Shown here in pieces: positions 1 to 7,906 of a stretch of DNA of 35,018 nucleotides. The stretch comes from an uncultured marine group III euryarchaeote (GTDB lineage: Archaea > Thermoplasmatota > Poseidoniia > MGIII > CG-Epi1). The stretch spans positions 1-35,018 of the forward strand of contig CACOJW010000015.1 of the NCBI GenBank assembly GCA_902627615.1. Reading direction: 5' to 3'. Position 1 is the first letter of the stretch. The number at the start of each line of letters is the position of its first letter. The notes under the pieces are model-generated. The model was not told where the DNA came from and did not search any database. It saw nothing but the letters and a program-made list of their open reading frames with translations. The position numbers were made by a program, and so were the translations under genes.

Positions 1-371
1 CATATTATCCCGAGTTAACAGGAGTTGAAAATCTAAAATTCTGGTTAGATTTGAATTCAGTTGAGAACTCAGAGGAGAAAGCCCGTAATTTACTTGCTCA
101 AGTTGGTTTGGTTTCTTTTAGTGATGATTTATCAGGTAATTATTCCAGAGGAATGATCCAAAGATTGGGTTTTTCGATGGCCATTTCCCACTCCCCGACG
201 ACACTCCTATTGGATGAGCCATTCACAGGTTTAGATAGTGAAGGAACAGAAATAATAGAAGAATTGTTATTGAAACAGAAGGAAGATGGTTGCAGTATAG
301 TCATAGTTTCTCATGATGAACTTTCTTATTCAGATCGAACAATAAAATTAGAGAGAGGTGAAATCGCTTGA
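1..371 (+). CDS. ccmA: ABC transporter ATPase, CcmA-like, 5' end missing
   Basis: This is the C-terminal part of an ABC ATPase whose start lies left of the window; the frame is open from base 3. Visible in order are a YPELTGVENLKFW stretch after the missing Walker A and Q-loop region, a signature segment SGNYSRGMIQRL (variant of LSGGMxQR), Walker B TTLLLDEPFTGLD and the H-loop IVIVSHD. The stop overlaps the TTG start of the next gene, a CcmB-like permease, so the two are translationally coupled and probably form one transporter. CcmA and CcmB belong to the cytochrome c maturation system that handles heme at the membrane. The CcmA assignment rests mainly on this neighbour. A generic ABC-2 type ATPase is the alternative. 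Confidence 0.82.
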   Translation, partial: YYPELTGVENLKFWLDLNSVENSEEKARNLLAQVGLVSFSDDLSGNYSRGMIQRLGFSMAISHSPTTLLLDEPFTGLDSEGTEIIEELLLKQKEDGCSIVIVSHDELSYSDRTIKLERGEIA

Positions 372-1018
372 ATCCTCTAATAGTTCTAATCAGAAAAGAA
401 TTGAGAGTTGAGTTCCGTTCCTTGCAAGGGATTGTATCATCAGCTTTACTTTCTTTTATGATATTAATGACTTTTAAATTTTCAATGTCTTTAGATTCTA
501 GTTTTGAAGGAACCGGCGTTCTTTGGTCAGTAATTTTGTTGACCGGTTTAGGATTGATTACTCATATTTCAACAAGAGAATCTGAGCGTGGGACATTTGA
601 ACTTCTCAAATTATCTTCGATAACAAGGTATCAATTATTTTTGGGGAGAATGGCAGGTTCCTTATTCCTCCTCTGGATATTAAGCACAATAATTACAATA
701 CTTTACGTAGTCTTATTTGAAAATCAATTTGGAAATAATTTATCGTTAGCATATCTGGTAGTTCTAGTTGGATGCGTTGGAATAGCTGCAGTTGGCACCT
801 TAGCAGCTAGCACAGCAACACCATTGCACGGTGGTTGGATGATCACATCTCTTTTTTCCATTCCAATATTACTTTTCACAGTAATAGAAGCATCATTGAG
901 AGCTACAGATTCGTTGGTTACTAACGATTCAGACTTTCAATTAGCTTTCATGCTATTAATTTTGTACAATTTAGCTTTTGTGACTGGCGGAGCTTGGTTG
1001 AGTGAACTTTCTGAGTAA
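368..1018 (+). CDS. ccmB: CcmB-like ABC transporter permease
   Basis: A 216-aa polytopic membrane protein with about six hydrophobic segments. It opens with a cytoplasmic IRKELRVEFRS stretch and has a loop reading TRESERGTFELLKLSSITRYQLFLGR, matched here in two parts: TRESERGTFELL and KLSSITRYQLFLGR. This loop is typical of CcmB (heme exporter subunit B), and the length agrees with CcmB (about 220 aa). The start is TTG, inside the stop of the upstream ATPase. Together they would form the CcmAB transporter module of cytochrome c maturation, which fits an aerobic, cytochrome-containing archaeon. No other ccm gene is visible in the window, since the operon extends to the left. A general ABC-2 permease is the alternative. 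Confidence 0.75.
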   Translation: MNPLIVLIRKELRVEFRSLQGIVSSALLSFMILMTFKFSMSLDSSFEGTGVLWSVILLTGLGLITHISTRESERGTFELLKLSSITRYQLFLGRMAGSLFLLWILSTIITILYVVLFENQFGNNLSLAYLVVLVGCVGIAAVGTLAASTATPLHGGWMITSLFSIPILLFTVIEASLRATDSLVTNDSDFQLAFMLLILYNLAFVTGGAWLSELSE

Positions 1019-1050
1019 AGCGTAAATATTAGTGACAATTCAGTAACTTT

Positions 1051-3282
1051 GTGAAAGTATTACCTTTTTTTGCAGTATTTTTGCTAATTTCCCCCATATT
1101 TCCTGTAACTAATGCAGGAGATGTAGCACCATATACAATTCAAGCCGATAAAGCTTGGGAATTAGGCGTCACCGGTAAAGGTGTGAACATAGCAATACTT
1201 TCTACAGGTATTGATAATGAGCATCCAGGATTAGAGGGTAAATTTATTGCAGGATATGATGCGGTTTGTTACGACGATGCACTATGTATGGCATCATTGC
1301 AAGAAGATAATGGAAGTTTTGATCCAGATGATCAAGATGGAGGAGGAACTGCAGTGGCAGCTATGGCAACAAGCACAGGACTTTTATTTGACGGAGTACA
1401 AACTAATTTTCTTGGTTCTGCACCCGATGCCAATTTAATTGATGTTAGAGTTGCTAGTAGAATTGGCTCAAGTCCTTATGATAATCACATAATTGAGCAG
1501 GAATTTTATGAATCTGCCATGGACGGCCTCAATTGGGTCATTGAAAATAAGGATACGGAATGGGTAGGGGCTGAGAGCGATAGTTATGGTATAGACGTTA
1601 TGGTTGTACCATTTGGAATCACTTCGCACGAAACTGGAGGTTCTGACGGAAGTGATATGTTTTCCCAAGCTCTTGATGAAGCTATTTTAGCTGGAATTGT
1701 TGTAGTAGTGGCCGCAGGAAATAGCGGATCGGATAATGATGGGCTATCATCTATGGCTGCTTCCTCTTTAGCAATAACTGTAGGAGCTATTGATGATAAA
1801 AATAGTATTGATAGTTCAGATGATAGCCTAGCCTCTTATTCTAGTAGAGGCCCTCGCCGAGACAATAACGATGGTAATTCATACGATGAGCTAAAACCAG
1901 ATGTTGTCGCTCCAGGAACAAACATAGTTCAGGCTGTGGCCTGCGTTGCTAGTGGAAGTTGTTACAATAGAATACCAGGGCAAAACGCATCAGATAATGG
2001 ATATAGTACACGAGGGGGTGGGACTAGCTATGCTGCCGCTTATGTAGCAGGAGTAACGGCACTTTTACTTGAGGCAAATCCTGAGTTGACTCCTTCTGAA
2101 GTTAAAGAAATTATACAAAATAGTGCTGACCGTAAAGAAACCCTTTCTTCAGCAGATGATGGCGAAGGTGTCGAAGAAGGCCCTTGGGCAACATATCCTG
2201 AATTAGATTCTCGTTGGAATAGACATTTTGGTTATGGTATTGTAAACGCATTAGCAATTGACACAACTAATCCTAGTGCAGAATTTAACTGGTCATATAC
2301 TAATGAAAACGGTGAACAGATTATGTTTGCAGCTATGGAAGGCGAACCTACCCATTTCGATGCAGGTGCTTCTTCAGATAACTCAAACGGACCTTTAACC
2401 TATATTTGGGATTTTGGAGATGGTACATATGCTTCAGGTGAAATTGTAATTCATACATTTTATAATATAACGGATGAAGGTTTCAATGTCGTTCTTACAG
2501 TAAGAGATGCAGTAGGTAACGAAGATGTAACTTCCTATAACATAAAACCAGTACAAAAAGAAAGACCTGATTTATTCATTTCATCATTGACATTCAGTGA
2601 TGATAATCCTGAAGAAGGCGACACAGTCACTATGGACGCAGTTGTCAAATTATTAGGCTCAAGTATCAATCAATCTTTCGAAGTTGGTTTCTTCTTAGAT
2701 ACACCAGATGGCGATCAAATCGGCAGTGCTTCTGTTGACGGAAACAATCTAAGCGTAGGAATTGAACACAGCTTCAATATCTCAGCTAGTTGGAAAGCTA
2801 CCTCTGGAACTCACACCATCTATGTGGTTGCAGATTCAACAGACGTTATTGAAGAGAGTGAAGAAAAGAATGAGCTTTCTAAGGTCATAACAGTAGGTTT
2901 TGTGCAAGATATTAATAATCCAGTTCCAGGAACGCCAACGGCAATTGCAGGCCAAGATGTTAGCATAAGTCCAGGAGGTACTGTACAGTTCAGTGGGGCT
3001 GGAACTGATGATGATGGCACTATAATCAAATATGAGTGGGATTTTGACGGTGATGGAGTTTATGAATGGTCTTCAGAAGAAAATGGAATTACTACATTTC
3101 TTTTTAACAATGAAGGAACATATACTGCGACACTCAGAGTAACAGATAACGATGGAAAAACAGGAATAGATTCTATTACAATTACAGTTAGTGATGCTGA
3201 AGAAGAAGGCCTACTACCTTCCATTTCACTGATCACATCATTAATTTTGGTAGGATTACTAGCAATATTTAGAAGAAAATAA
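1051..3282 (+). CDS. Secreted subtilisin-fold (S8) protein with lost catalytic Asp and His, PKD and CARDB domains
   Basis: A 743-aa exported protein. It has a signal peptide (about residues 1-22), an S8 subtilase fold (about 30-405), a PKD domain (about 408-500, with WDFGDG), a CARDB-like domain (about 507-615), a second PKD (about 628-715, with WDFDGDG), then a membrane helix (about 722-740) and a basic RRK tail. In the S8 domain the serine motif GTSYAAAYVAG (Ser326) and oxyanion Asn224 (AAGNSG) are intact. The catalytic Asp of the DTG motif is Ser51 (ILSTGID), and the HGTHVAG motif reads GGTAVAA, so the catalytic His is Gly98. As read, the triad is broken and the protein is probably a non-proteolytic, surface-anchored binding protein. 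The start is GTG, with a TATA-like cgtaaatatta at 1021-1031 suggesting a leaderless transcript. Confidence 0.88.
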   Translation: MKVLPFFAVFLLISPIFPVTNAGDVAPYTIQADKAWELGVTGKGVNIAILSTGIDNEHPGLEGKFIAGYDAVCYDDALCMASLQEDNGSFDPDDQDGGGTAVAAMATSTGLLFDGVQTNFLGSAPDANLIDVRVASRIGSSPYDNHIIEQEFYESAMDGLNWVIENKDTEWVGAESDSYGIDVMVVPFGITSHETGGSDGSDMFSQALDEAILAGIVVVVAAGNSGSDNDGLSSMAASSLAITVGAIDDKNSIDSSDDSLASYSSRGPRRDNNDGNSYDELKPDVVAPGTNIVQAVACVASGSCYNRIPGQNASDNGYSTRGGGTSYAAAYVAGVTALLLEANPELTPSEVKEIIQNSADRKETLSSADDGEGVEEGPWATYPELDSRWNRHFGYGIVNALAIDTTNPSAEFNWSYTNENGEQIMFAAMEGEPTHFDAGASSDNSNGPLTYIWDFGDGTYASGEIVIHTFYNITDEGFNVVLTVRDAVGNEDVTSYNIKPVQKERPDLFISSLTFSDDNPEEGDTVTMDAVVKLLGSSINQSFEVGFFLDTPDGDQIGSASVDGNNLSVGIEHSFNISASWKATSGTHTIYVVADSTDVIEESEEKNELSKVITVGFVQDINNPVPGTPTAIAGQDVSISPGGTVQFSGAGTDDDGTIIKYEWDFDGDGVYEWSSEENGITTFLFNNEGTYTATLRVTDNDGKTGIDSITITVSDAEEEGLLPSISLITSLILVGLLAIFRRK

Positions 3283-3433
3283 GATTTTCCGGATAAAGAA
3301 TGGGCTATTGTCTACACTTTAGATGAAAAATATTAAAATTTGGTTGAATTAAATTTCCAAGAGACTAGATTCAGCTATCTGTCTACAGTTTATTTAAGAG
3401 CAATAAGATAATTTTGTGCACGACGTCTATAGT

Positions 3434-3805
3434 TTATTTTAGCTTTAGGGATGCAGAGTTAATACAGTACCTTAATCCTGTTGGTTGAGGCCCATCATCG
3501 AATAAATGTCCTAGGTGAGAGTCACATTTTGAGCATACAACCTCGATTCTTTTCATTCCAAACGAAACATCTTCCTTTTCACCAATTATTTCTTCGTTTG
3601 CAGGTTTGTAAAAGCTAGGCCATCCAGTTCCAGAGTCAAATTTGTGTTCAGATTCAAATAATACTTCATCGCAACAGACACAATGATATTTTCCGGTGTC
3701 TTTACAATCCCAATATTCGTTATCGAACGGAGGTTCGGTAGCACTACATCTACAAACTTGGTATTGTTCTGGTGTTAGCTTATCCTTCCATTCATCTTCG
3801 CTCAT
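3434..3805 (-). CDS. msrB: Peptide methionine-(R)-S-oxide reductase MsrB
   Basis: A 123-aa protein that reduces methionine-R-sulfoxide in oxidised proteins in the cytosol. The family markers are clear: GTGWPSF, the catalytic-cysteine motif RYCINSASL near the C-terminus, and two zinc-binding CxxC pairs (CVCC and CSKC). The length matches stand-alone MsrB. The ATG start lies in a 56-base gap shared with the divergent gene at 3862. The AT-rich aaaatagtttat (3829-3840) is placed about 25 bases from this start and could be its TATA box. An N-terminal cysteine pair (CRC, residues 18-20) could provide a resolving cysteine, but this is inference. Confidence 0.95.
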   Translation of the reverse strand: MSEDEWKDKLTPEQYQVCRCSATEPPFDNEYWDCKDTGKYHCVCCDEVLFESEHKFDSGTGWPSFYKPANEEIIGEKEDVSFGMKRIEVVCSKCDSHLGHLFDDGPQPTGLRYCINSASLKLK

Positions 3806-3861
3806 TAATTAACACCTTTAATCACAGTAAAATAGTTTATTCTACTTTCTAATCAAGAATT

Positions 3862-4107
3862 ATGTCTGAAATTAATGGAATTGTGGAAGCCTCCTGTGGT
3901 CAATGCCTATTCGATATGAAAGAGAAGGAAGGCTGTGATCTAGCCATTCGGCTTGACGGTAAATCTTACTTTGTGGATGGTGCACACATAGATGATTTTG
4001 GTGATGCTCACGCAGAAGATGGTTTTTGTTCAACAATTCGTAGGGCTGAAGTGGAAGGTAAGTTGAAAAACTCTACATTCTACGCAAAATCATTCAAGAT
4101 AATATAA
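3862..4107 (+). CDS. Small Cys-containing protein, DUF6370-like
   Basis: An 81-aa soluble protein. Conserved-looking elements are VEASCGQCLFDMK near the N-terminus, GCDLAIRLDGKSYFVDG in the middle, then a DDFGDAHAEDGFC stretch. This pattern of four cysteines (CxxC, one C before DLAIR, one C after DG) with several Asp and His residues matches what I recall of the DUF6370 family found in many bacteria, which has no assigned function. A metal-binding or redox role is suggested by the cysteines but not shown. The gene is divergent from msrB, 56 bases away. A TATA-like gtttattctac (3835-3845) lies about 25 bases before the ATG, predicting a nearly leaderless mRNA. Confidence 0.7.
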   Translation: MSEINGIVEASCGQCLFDMKEKEGCDLAIRLDGKSYFVDGAHIDDFGDAHAEDGFCSTIRRAEVEGKLKNSTFYAKSFKII

Positions 4108-4117
4108 AGTTAAAGAA

Positions 4118-4525
4118 TTATTTTCCTAATATTTCGTTCTTCATTTGCTTGAACTCGTCAGGAGTTATTCCACCATTATTGCGTAGTTGTATCAATTTTT
4201 CCATTTGTTCAACATTTGAAAGCTTACTATCAGTTACAGATTCCATATTTTCGATGATCTTTGTTTGTTTCTCTTTTGTTTCAGGGTCAGAGATACCATC
4301 ACTCTCTTCGGGATATGTATTTTTTCCTTCCAGTATTCTTTCTAATTCAGCAATTCGATCTAGGGCTGCATGTAGCTCTTTTTCCTGTTGTTCGTAAGCA
4401 TCCCATAGCTTTTCAAGTCTCTGTTGCTCAGTTAGCAAGTCATAAGATAGTTGTTGTTCTTTACTAATTTCTTCCAATGCTAGTAATTCTTTAGGAAGGC
4501 CCGTCAAAGGATCAATTTCAACCAT
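4118..4525 (-). CDS. Coiled-coil protein with C-terminal SHOCT domain (third of array)
   Basis: A 135-aa protein without membrane segments. It starts with a MVEIDPLTGLPKEL motif, continues with a long Glu/Gln/Leu-rich coiled coil (about residues 17-70), an acidic linker, and a SHOCT domain at the end (EQMEKLIQLRNNGGITPDEF then KQMKNEILGK). SHOCT is a short helical oligomerisation domain at protein ends. The ATG overlaps the stop of the gene upstream (TAATG), so it is the last gene of a coupled array with the two following entries. It probably forms oligomers with them through coiled coil and SHOCT. The function is unknown. Confidence 0.72.
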   Translation of the reverse strand: MVEIDPLTGLPKELLALEEISKEQQLSYDLLTEQQRLEKLWDAYEQQEKELHAALDRIAELERILEGKNTYPEESDGISDPETKEKQTKIIENMESVTDSKLSNVEQMEKLIQLRNNGGITPDEFKQMKNEILGK

Positions 4526-5028
4526 TATCCAATAATCTCCTGTTTCATTTTTTCATATTCTTCATCACTTATAAGGCCTTCTTTCTTCATTTCTGCTAGG
4601 TCCTTCAATTCCTGCATCTTGGAAGAGCCTCCACCTATATTAGAACGGTTAAGGACACTGTCTTTGATTTCAGTTTTGGTAACTTCGTCACCGTGGACCA
4701 CTTTCTGAGAAACTTTTACTCGCTTCTCAGCCAATAATTTATTGTTTATTCTTTCAATGTCTTCGTGATACAGATTGTTTTCTATGGGCTTAAATTCTTT
4801 GTATAACCTATCAGCTTCTCTGTAATTCTCTAATGCTTGATTGTAATCATTTAAGTCTTCAGATATTTTTCCATCCTCGTATGCAGTCTTCGCCATTCCT
4901 TCTAAGTCTGGCCAAATTTCTTCAGAAATCTTTGACAATGCAAAACCTATAAGAATTATCATCCCAAAGATTACTAATAGAAGAAATCCCATTACAATCA
5001 GAAATGCTATTGCGCCACTAGCAGTCAT
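4525..5028 (-). CDS. Membrane-anchored SHOCT-domain protein (second of array)
   Basis: A 167-aa protein with one strong N-terminal membrane helix (about residues 8-32). A helical segment follows that resembles a single tetratricopeptide hairpin (DYNQALENYREADRLYKEF). Then comes a motif VVHGDEVTKTEIKDSVLNRS leading into NIGGGSSKMQ, and a terminal SHOCT domain (KMQELKDLAEMKKEGLISDE, EYEKMKQEIIG). The VxHGDxV...DSVxNRSNIG motif recurs in the first gene of the array. The start ATG overlaps the upstream gene's stop (ATGA), so translation is coupled. I know of no function; a membrane-bound scaffold or oligomeric complex is inference. Confidence 0.72.
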   Translation of the reverse strand: MTASGAIAFLIVMGFLLLVIFGMIILIGFALSKISEEIWPDLEGMAKTAYEDGKISEDLNDYNQALENYREADRLYKEFKPIENNLYHEDIERINNKLLAEKRVKVSQKVVHGDEVTKTEIKDSVLNRSNIGGGSSKMQELKDLAEMKKEGLISDEEYEKMKQEIIG

Positions 5029-5690
5029 TTCCCTAATATCTCCTTCTTCATCTGCTTGAACTCGTCGTCGTCAATAGCGCCTTTCTCCCTCATATTATTC
5101 AGTTTCTCTAGTTTTTGCATCTTGGAAGAACCAATGCCTATGTTTGATCTGTTGACCACACTGTCATTAACGATGGTGTCACGGTCATCGACGTAATCTC
5201 CATGAATGACTGTTTTAGGAGCTGCCAAATCGGCTTTTAATTTTCGAACTCTGGCAGCCTGATCAATTTGACCTAATTCTTCCCAAATATCAATTGCTGA
5301 ATCATAGTCAAGTGCTCTTTCTCTCTCATTCGCTTTGTGCCTCATGGCTATACGTTTTTGTTCACGTTCATTCCTTAATTGTTTTTCTTCTTCTTCAGCT
5401 TTCCTTTGAGCCTCTCTAAGCTCAATCTGAGGTTCCATGTCTTTTCTTTGAGTATAATCCTCGATCTTTGGCTCTTTCCAGCGCTTTAAGTATAAGTATA
5501 GTACAGAAAAAAATAGAAAAGATGTCCAGACGACAAGCAGCCATTGGTAAAACAATAATCCAGCATATAAGTACATTACAGAAATAAATAGAATATATGT
5601 CAAGACGATAAGCGGCCATTGGTACCGCAATAATCCATCAATAATGATTGGATTATTCTTCGTCATCTTTTTTCTTCCACTCTTCTTCAC
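5025..5690 (-). CDS. Two-helix membrane protein with coiled coil and SHOCT domain (first of array)
   Basis: A 221-aa protein with two closely similar hydrophobic hairpin segments (RYQWPLIVLTYILFISVMYL and YQWLLVVWTSFLFFSVLYLY), suggesting an internal duplication. A charged coiled coil (about residues 85-125) follows, then a HGDYV...NDSVVNRSNIG motif shared with the next gene, and a SHOCT tail ending MKKEILGK. The start is uncertain: GTG at 5690 opens the longest frame, ATG at 5666 gives MTKNNP, and ATG at 5694 (overlapping the stop of an upstream fossil tail) would give MSEEEWKKK but runs out of frame after an A6 run. The function is unknown. Confidence 0.68.
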   Translation of the reverse strand: MKKSGRKKMTKNNPIIIDGLLRYQWPLIVLTYILFISVMYLYAGLLFYQWLLVVWTSFLFFSVLYLYLKRWKEPKIEDYTQRKDMEPQIELREAQRKAEEEEKQLRNEREQKRIAMRHKANERERALDYDSAIDIWEELGQIDQAARVRKLKADLAAPKTVIHGDYVDDRDTIVNDSVVNRSNIGIGSSKMQKLEKLNNMREKGAIDDDEFKQMKKEILGK

Positions 5691-5729
5691 TCATTTCCCC
5701 AGAATCTCCTTCTTCATAAAATATTCACT
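5691..5729 (-). pseudogene. Fossil C-terminus of a SHOCT-domain gene
   Basis: Read on the minus strand, bases 5729 to 5691 encode SEYFMKKEILGK followed by TGA. The last eight residues are identical to the end of the intact gene at 5025-5690. The stop is followed by the same ATGA overlap seen between the array members. A stop lies in the same frame only a few codons upstream, and kbl ends at 5751, so no full gene exists. I read it as the leftover 3' end of a fourth array member lost by deletion. A chance match is unlikely given the shared overlap architecture, but the remnant is short. Confidence 0.5.
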
Positions 5730-5750
5730 GCACAGCAATAATTTTTTCAA

Positions 5751-6938
5751 TCATATTATTCTAGCAGACTTCCCGCCTTTTTCAAAGGCATTCAATGCGT
5801 GATCTAAATCTTCCTTTTCTAATCCAGCACTCATCATTACCCTAATTCTTGATTTATCTGGAGCAACCATTGGGAAAACAATTGGTAATGCAAACACATC
5901 CATGTCCAGTAATTTTGCACTTAATTCTTTAGCTTTGTGTGATTCTCCACACATTACTGGAATAATTGGAGTTTCAGATACTCCTGTATCGAATCCCATA
6001 GATTGAACTTCTTTTCTGAAATATTCAGTATTTGACCATAACTTCTCGACGTGTTCAGGTTCACTTTCCAATACTTCTATCGAAGCTTTACAAGCTGCAA
6101 TAGTAGCAGGAGGAGCAGAACCAGATAGTAACATTGTTCTTGATTTATTGAAAGCGTAGTCTACCATGTGTTTTTCACCTGCAACAAGGCCACCTACAAC
6201 TCCAAATGCTTTGGAGAAAGATCCAGATTCCATATCTACTTCATCTTCCACTCCAAAGTGAGCACCTATACCTCTTCCACCAGCCAAAACACCTTCACCA
6301 TGACAATCGTCAATGTATGTCATAGCACCATACTCTCTAGCTAATTTTGTTATTTCATCGAGTGGTGCAATATCACCATCCATAGAGAATACTCCGTCAC
6401 TAATTACCAGAGTTTTCTCACTTTTCTTTGTGGTTTCCTTTAATCTATCTTCCAATTCACCCATGTCATTGTGAGCATAGATTGTTCGATTTTCTTTTCT
6501 CACGCCAGATAACCTTACTCCATCAATGATTGATCCATGGTTTAATTGATCAGAAATAATAGAATCATTTTTACCGGCTAATTGGGGAATTAATCCTGAA
6601 TTTACAGCAAATCCGGTTTGATAATAAAGCGCAGCTTCTCGATTTTTGAATCTTGCAATTACATCTTCAAGTTCGTTATGAATATCCATGTTACCAGCAA
6701 TAGGCCTGACACTTCCACTACCTGCCCCATGAGACTTTACAGCATCAATAGCAGCTTGCTTGACCTTAGGATGATTACTCATGCTGAGATAATTATTTGC
6801 ACAAAGCATGACTCGTTCTTTACCGTCAATAATGGCCCTACCTGTTGATGGTCCGCCTATTACAGGAGGTTTCCAATCAAATCCTTTCTTGACTAATTCG
6901 TCATATTCACTTTTCATCCAATCGGTTGGGCTACCCAT
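5751..6938 (-). CDS. kbl: 2-amino-3-ketobutyrate CoA ligase (glycine C-acetyltransferase)
   Basis: A 395-aa PLP enzyme of the alpha-oxoamine synthase group. It cleaves 2-amino-3-ketobutyrate with CoA to glycine and acetyl-CoA, the second step of threonine breakdown. The PLP lysine is K243 in SGSFSKAFGVVGG. The cofactor-site DDCHGEG (about residues 210-216) and the N-terminal NNYLSMSNHP and GAGSGSVRPI motifs are typical of KBL. The length matches the family (about 395-398 aa). The start overlaps the end of tdh by 8 bases, so the two pathway enzymes are co-translated. Related enzymes (BioF, serine palmitoyltransferase, ALA synthase) share the fold, but the tdh neighbour decides for KBL. Confidence 0.95.
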   Translation of the reverse strand: MGSPTDWMKSEYDELVKKGFDWKPPVIGGPSTGRAIIDGKERVMLCANNYLSMSNHPKVKQAAIDAVKSHGAGSGSVRPIAGNMDIHNELEDVIARFKNREAALYYQTGFAVNSGLIPQLAGKNDSIISDQLNHGSIIDGVRLSGVRKENRTIYAHNDMGELEDRLKETTKKSEKTLVISDGVFSMDGDIAPLDEITKLAREYGAMTYIDDCHGEGVLAGGRGIGAHFGVEDEVDMESGSFSKAFGVVGGLVAGEKHMVDYAFNKSRTMLLSGSAPPATIAACKASIEVLESEPEHVEKLWSNTEYFRKEVQSMGFDTGVSETPIIPVMCGESHKAKELSAKLLDMDVFALPIVFPMVAPDKSRIRVMMSAGLEKEDLDHALNAFEKGGKSARII

Positions 6939-7857
6939 TTAGTCTCCTCAAATTTGTAATCATTTCCTCAGTCATTTTTGATATATCAAATTTTGGTTCC
7001 CATCCCCAATCATTCCTAGCATCCTCATCAGCTATTGAAATTGGCCAAGTATTTGCAATGTCTTGCCTGTAATCTGGCTTATAGGTACATTCAAAATCAA
7101 TATGTAAAGAAATTTCATTTGCTAATTCTTTAGCAGAAAAGCTCATGCTTGATAAATTATAGTTGGAATGGTAATTCAATGAGTCTAGAGGTGCATCCAT
7201 TAACTCGAGGGTGGCCCTTATTGCATCGTCCATGAACATCATAGGCAATCGAGTATCCTCGTTCACAAAACATTCATATTTTCCATTATTGATTGCATCA
7301 AAGTACATTTCAACTGCATAGTCAGTTGTTCCTCCAGTAGGTCTGTGTTTCCAACTAATTAATCCAGGATACCGTATACCTCTTACATCGATATTATATT
7401 CTTTGAAATAGTGATCACACAATTCTTCACCTTTAACTTTGGTCATACCATAAACAGTTTCAGGATTTAATTCAACATTTTGAGGAGTGTTTTCTCTTGG
7501 AACATCAGGCCCGAAGACAGCTATTGAACTTGGGCAAAACAGTCTTTGGTTATACTTTTTTGCAGCCTTAAGTACGTTTTCTAGTCCATCAATGTTTACT
7601 TTCTTACATAATTCAGGATTTTTTTCGCCTGTCGCAGAAAGTATGGCCGCTAAGTGATAAACAATCTCGATATTGTTTTCTTCATTTATCCTATTGTAGG
7701 CGTCGTAGTCAGTAACATCACATTTGGCAAATCTACCACCATAGTCTTCAGGTTCTTTCAGGTCCGAAGCAATTATTTTGTCTTTACCATATTTTTCTTG
7801 TAACGCAAGGACTAATTCAGTTCCTATTTGCCCTAAAGCTCCAGTTACAAGAATCAT
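6931..7857 (-). CDS. tdh: L-threonine 3-dehydrogenase, short-chain (epimerase-like) type
   Basis: A 308-aa NAD-dependent enzyme of the extended SDR family. It oxidises L-threonine to 2-amino-3-ketobutyrate, which kbl then cleaves. It has the Rossmann motif VTGALGQIG at the N-terminus and the catalytic YxxxK at Y136-K140 (VYGMTKVKG). The GGTTDYAVEMYFDAI and LPMMFMDDAIRATLELM stretches are characteristic of the SDR-type threonine dehydrogenases known from Thermoplasma and some bacteria, rather than the zinc alcohol-dehydrogenase type. It is the first gene of the tdh-kbl operon. The ATG lies about 25 bases from a TATA element shared with tpiA on the other strand, predicting a leaderless mRNA. 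Confidence 0.93.
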   Translation of the reverse strand: MILVTGALGQIGTELVLALQEKYGKDKIIASDLKEPEDYGGRFAKCDVTDYDAYNRINEENNIEIVYHLAAILSATGEKNPELCKKVNIDGLENVLKAAKKYNQRLFCPSSIAVFGPDVPRENTPQNVELNPETVYGMTKVKGEELCDHYFKEYNIDVRGIRYPGLISWKHRPTGGTTDYAVEMYFDAINNGKYECFVNEDTRLPMMFMDDAIRATLELMDAPLDSLNYHSNYNLSSMSFSAKELANEISLHIDFECTYKPDYRQDIANTWPISIADEDARNDWGWEPKFDISKMTEEMITNLRRLNG

Positions 7858-7872
7858 TTTAGTTAATAGATA

Positions 7873-7887
7873 GATTCCTTTATATTG
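7873..7887. promoter_or_regulatory. Shared TATA element between divergent tdh and tpiA
   Basis: The 49-base gap between the two divergent start codons (7857 and 7907) contains one TATA-like element, cctttatattg at 7877-7887, reading caatataaagg on the other strand. Its centre (about 7882) is equidistant, about 25 bases, from both ATGs. An archaeal promoter fires about 25 bases from TATA, so both mRNAs would begin at or next to their start codons. Confidence 0.55.
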
Positions 7888-7906
7888 ATTCCCAAAGGGT
7901 CATTAA

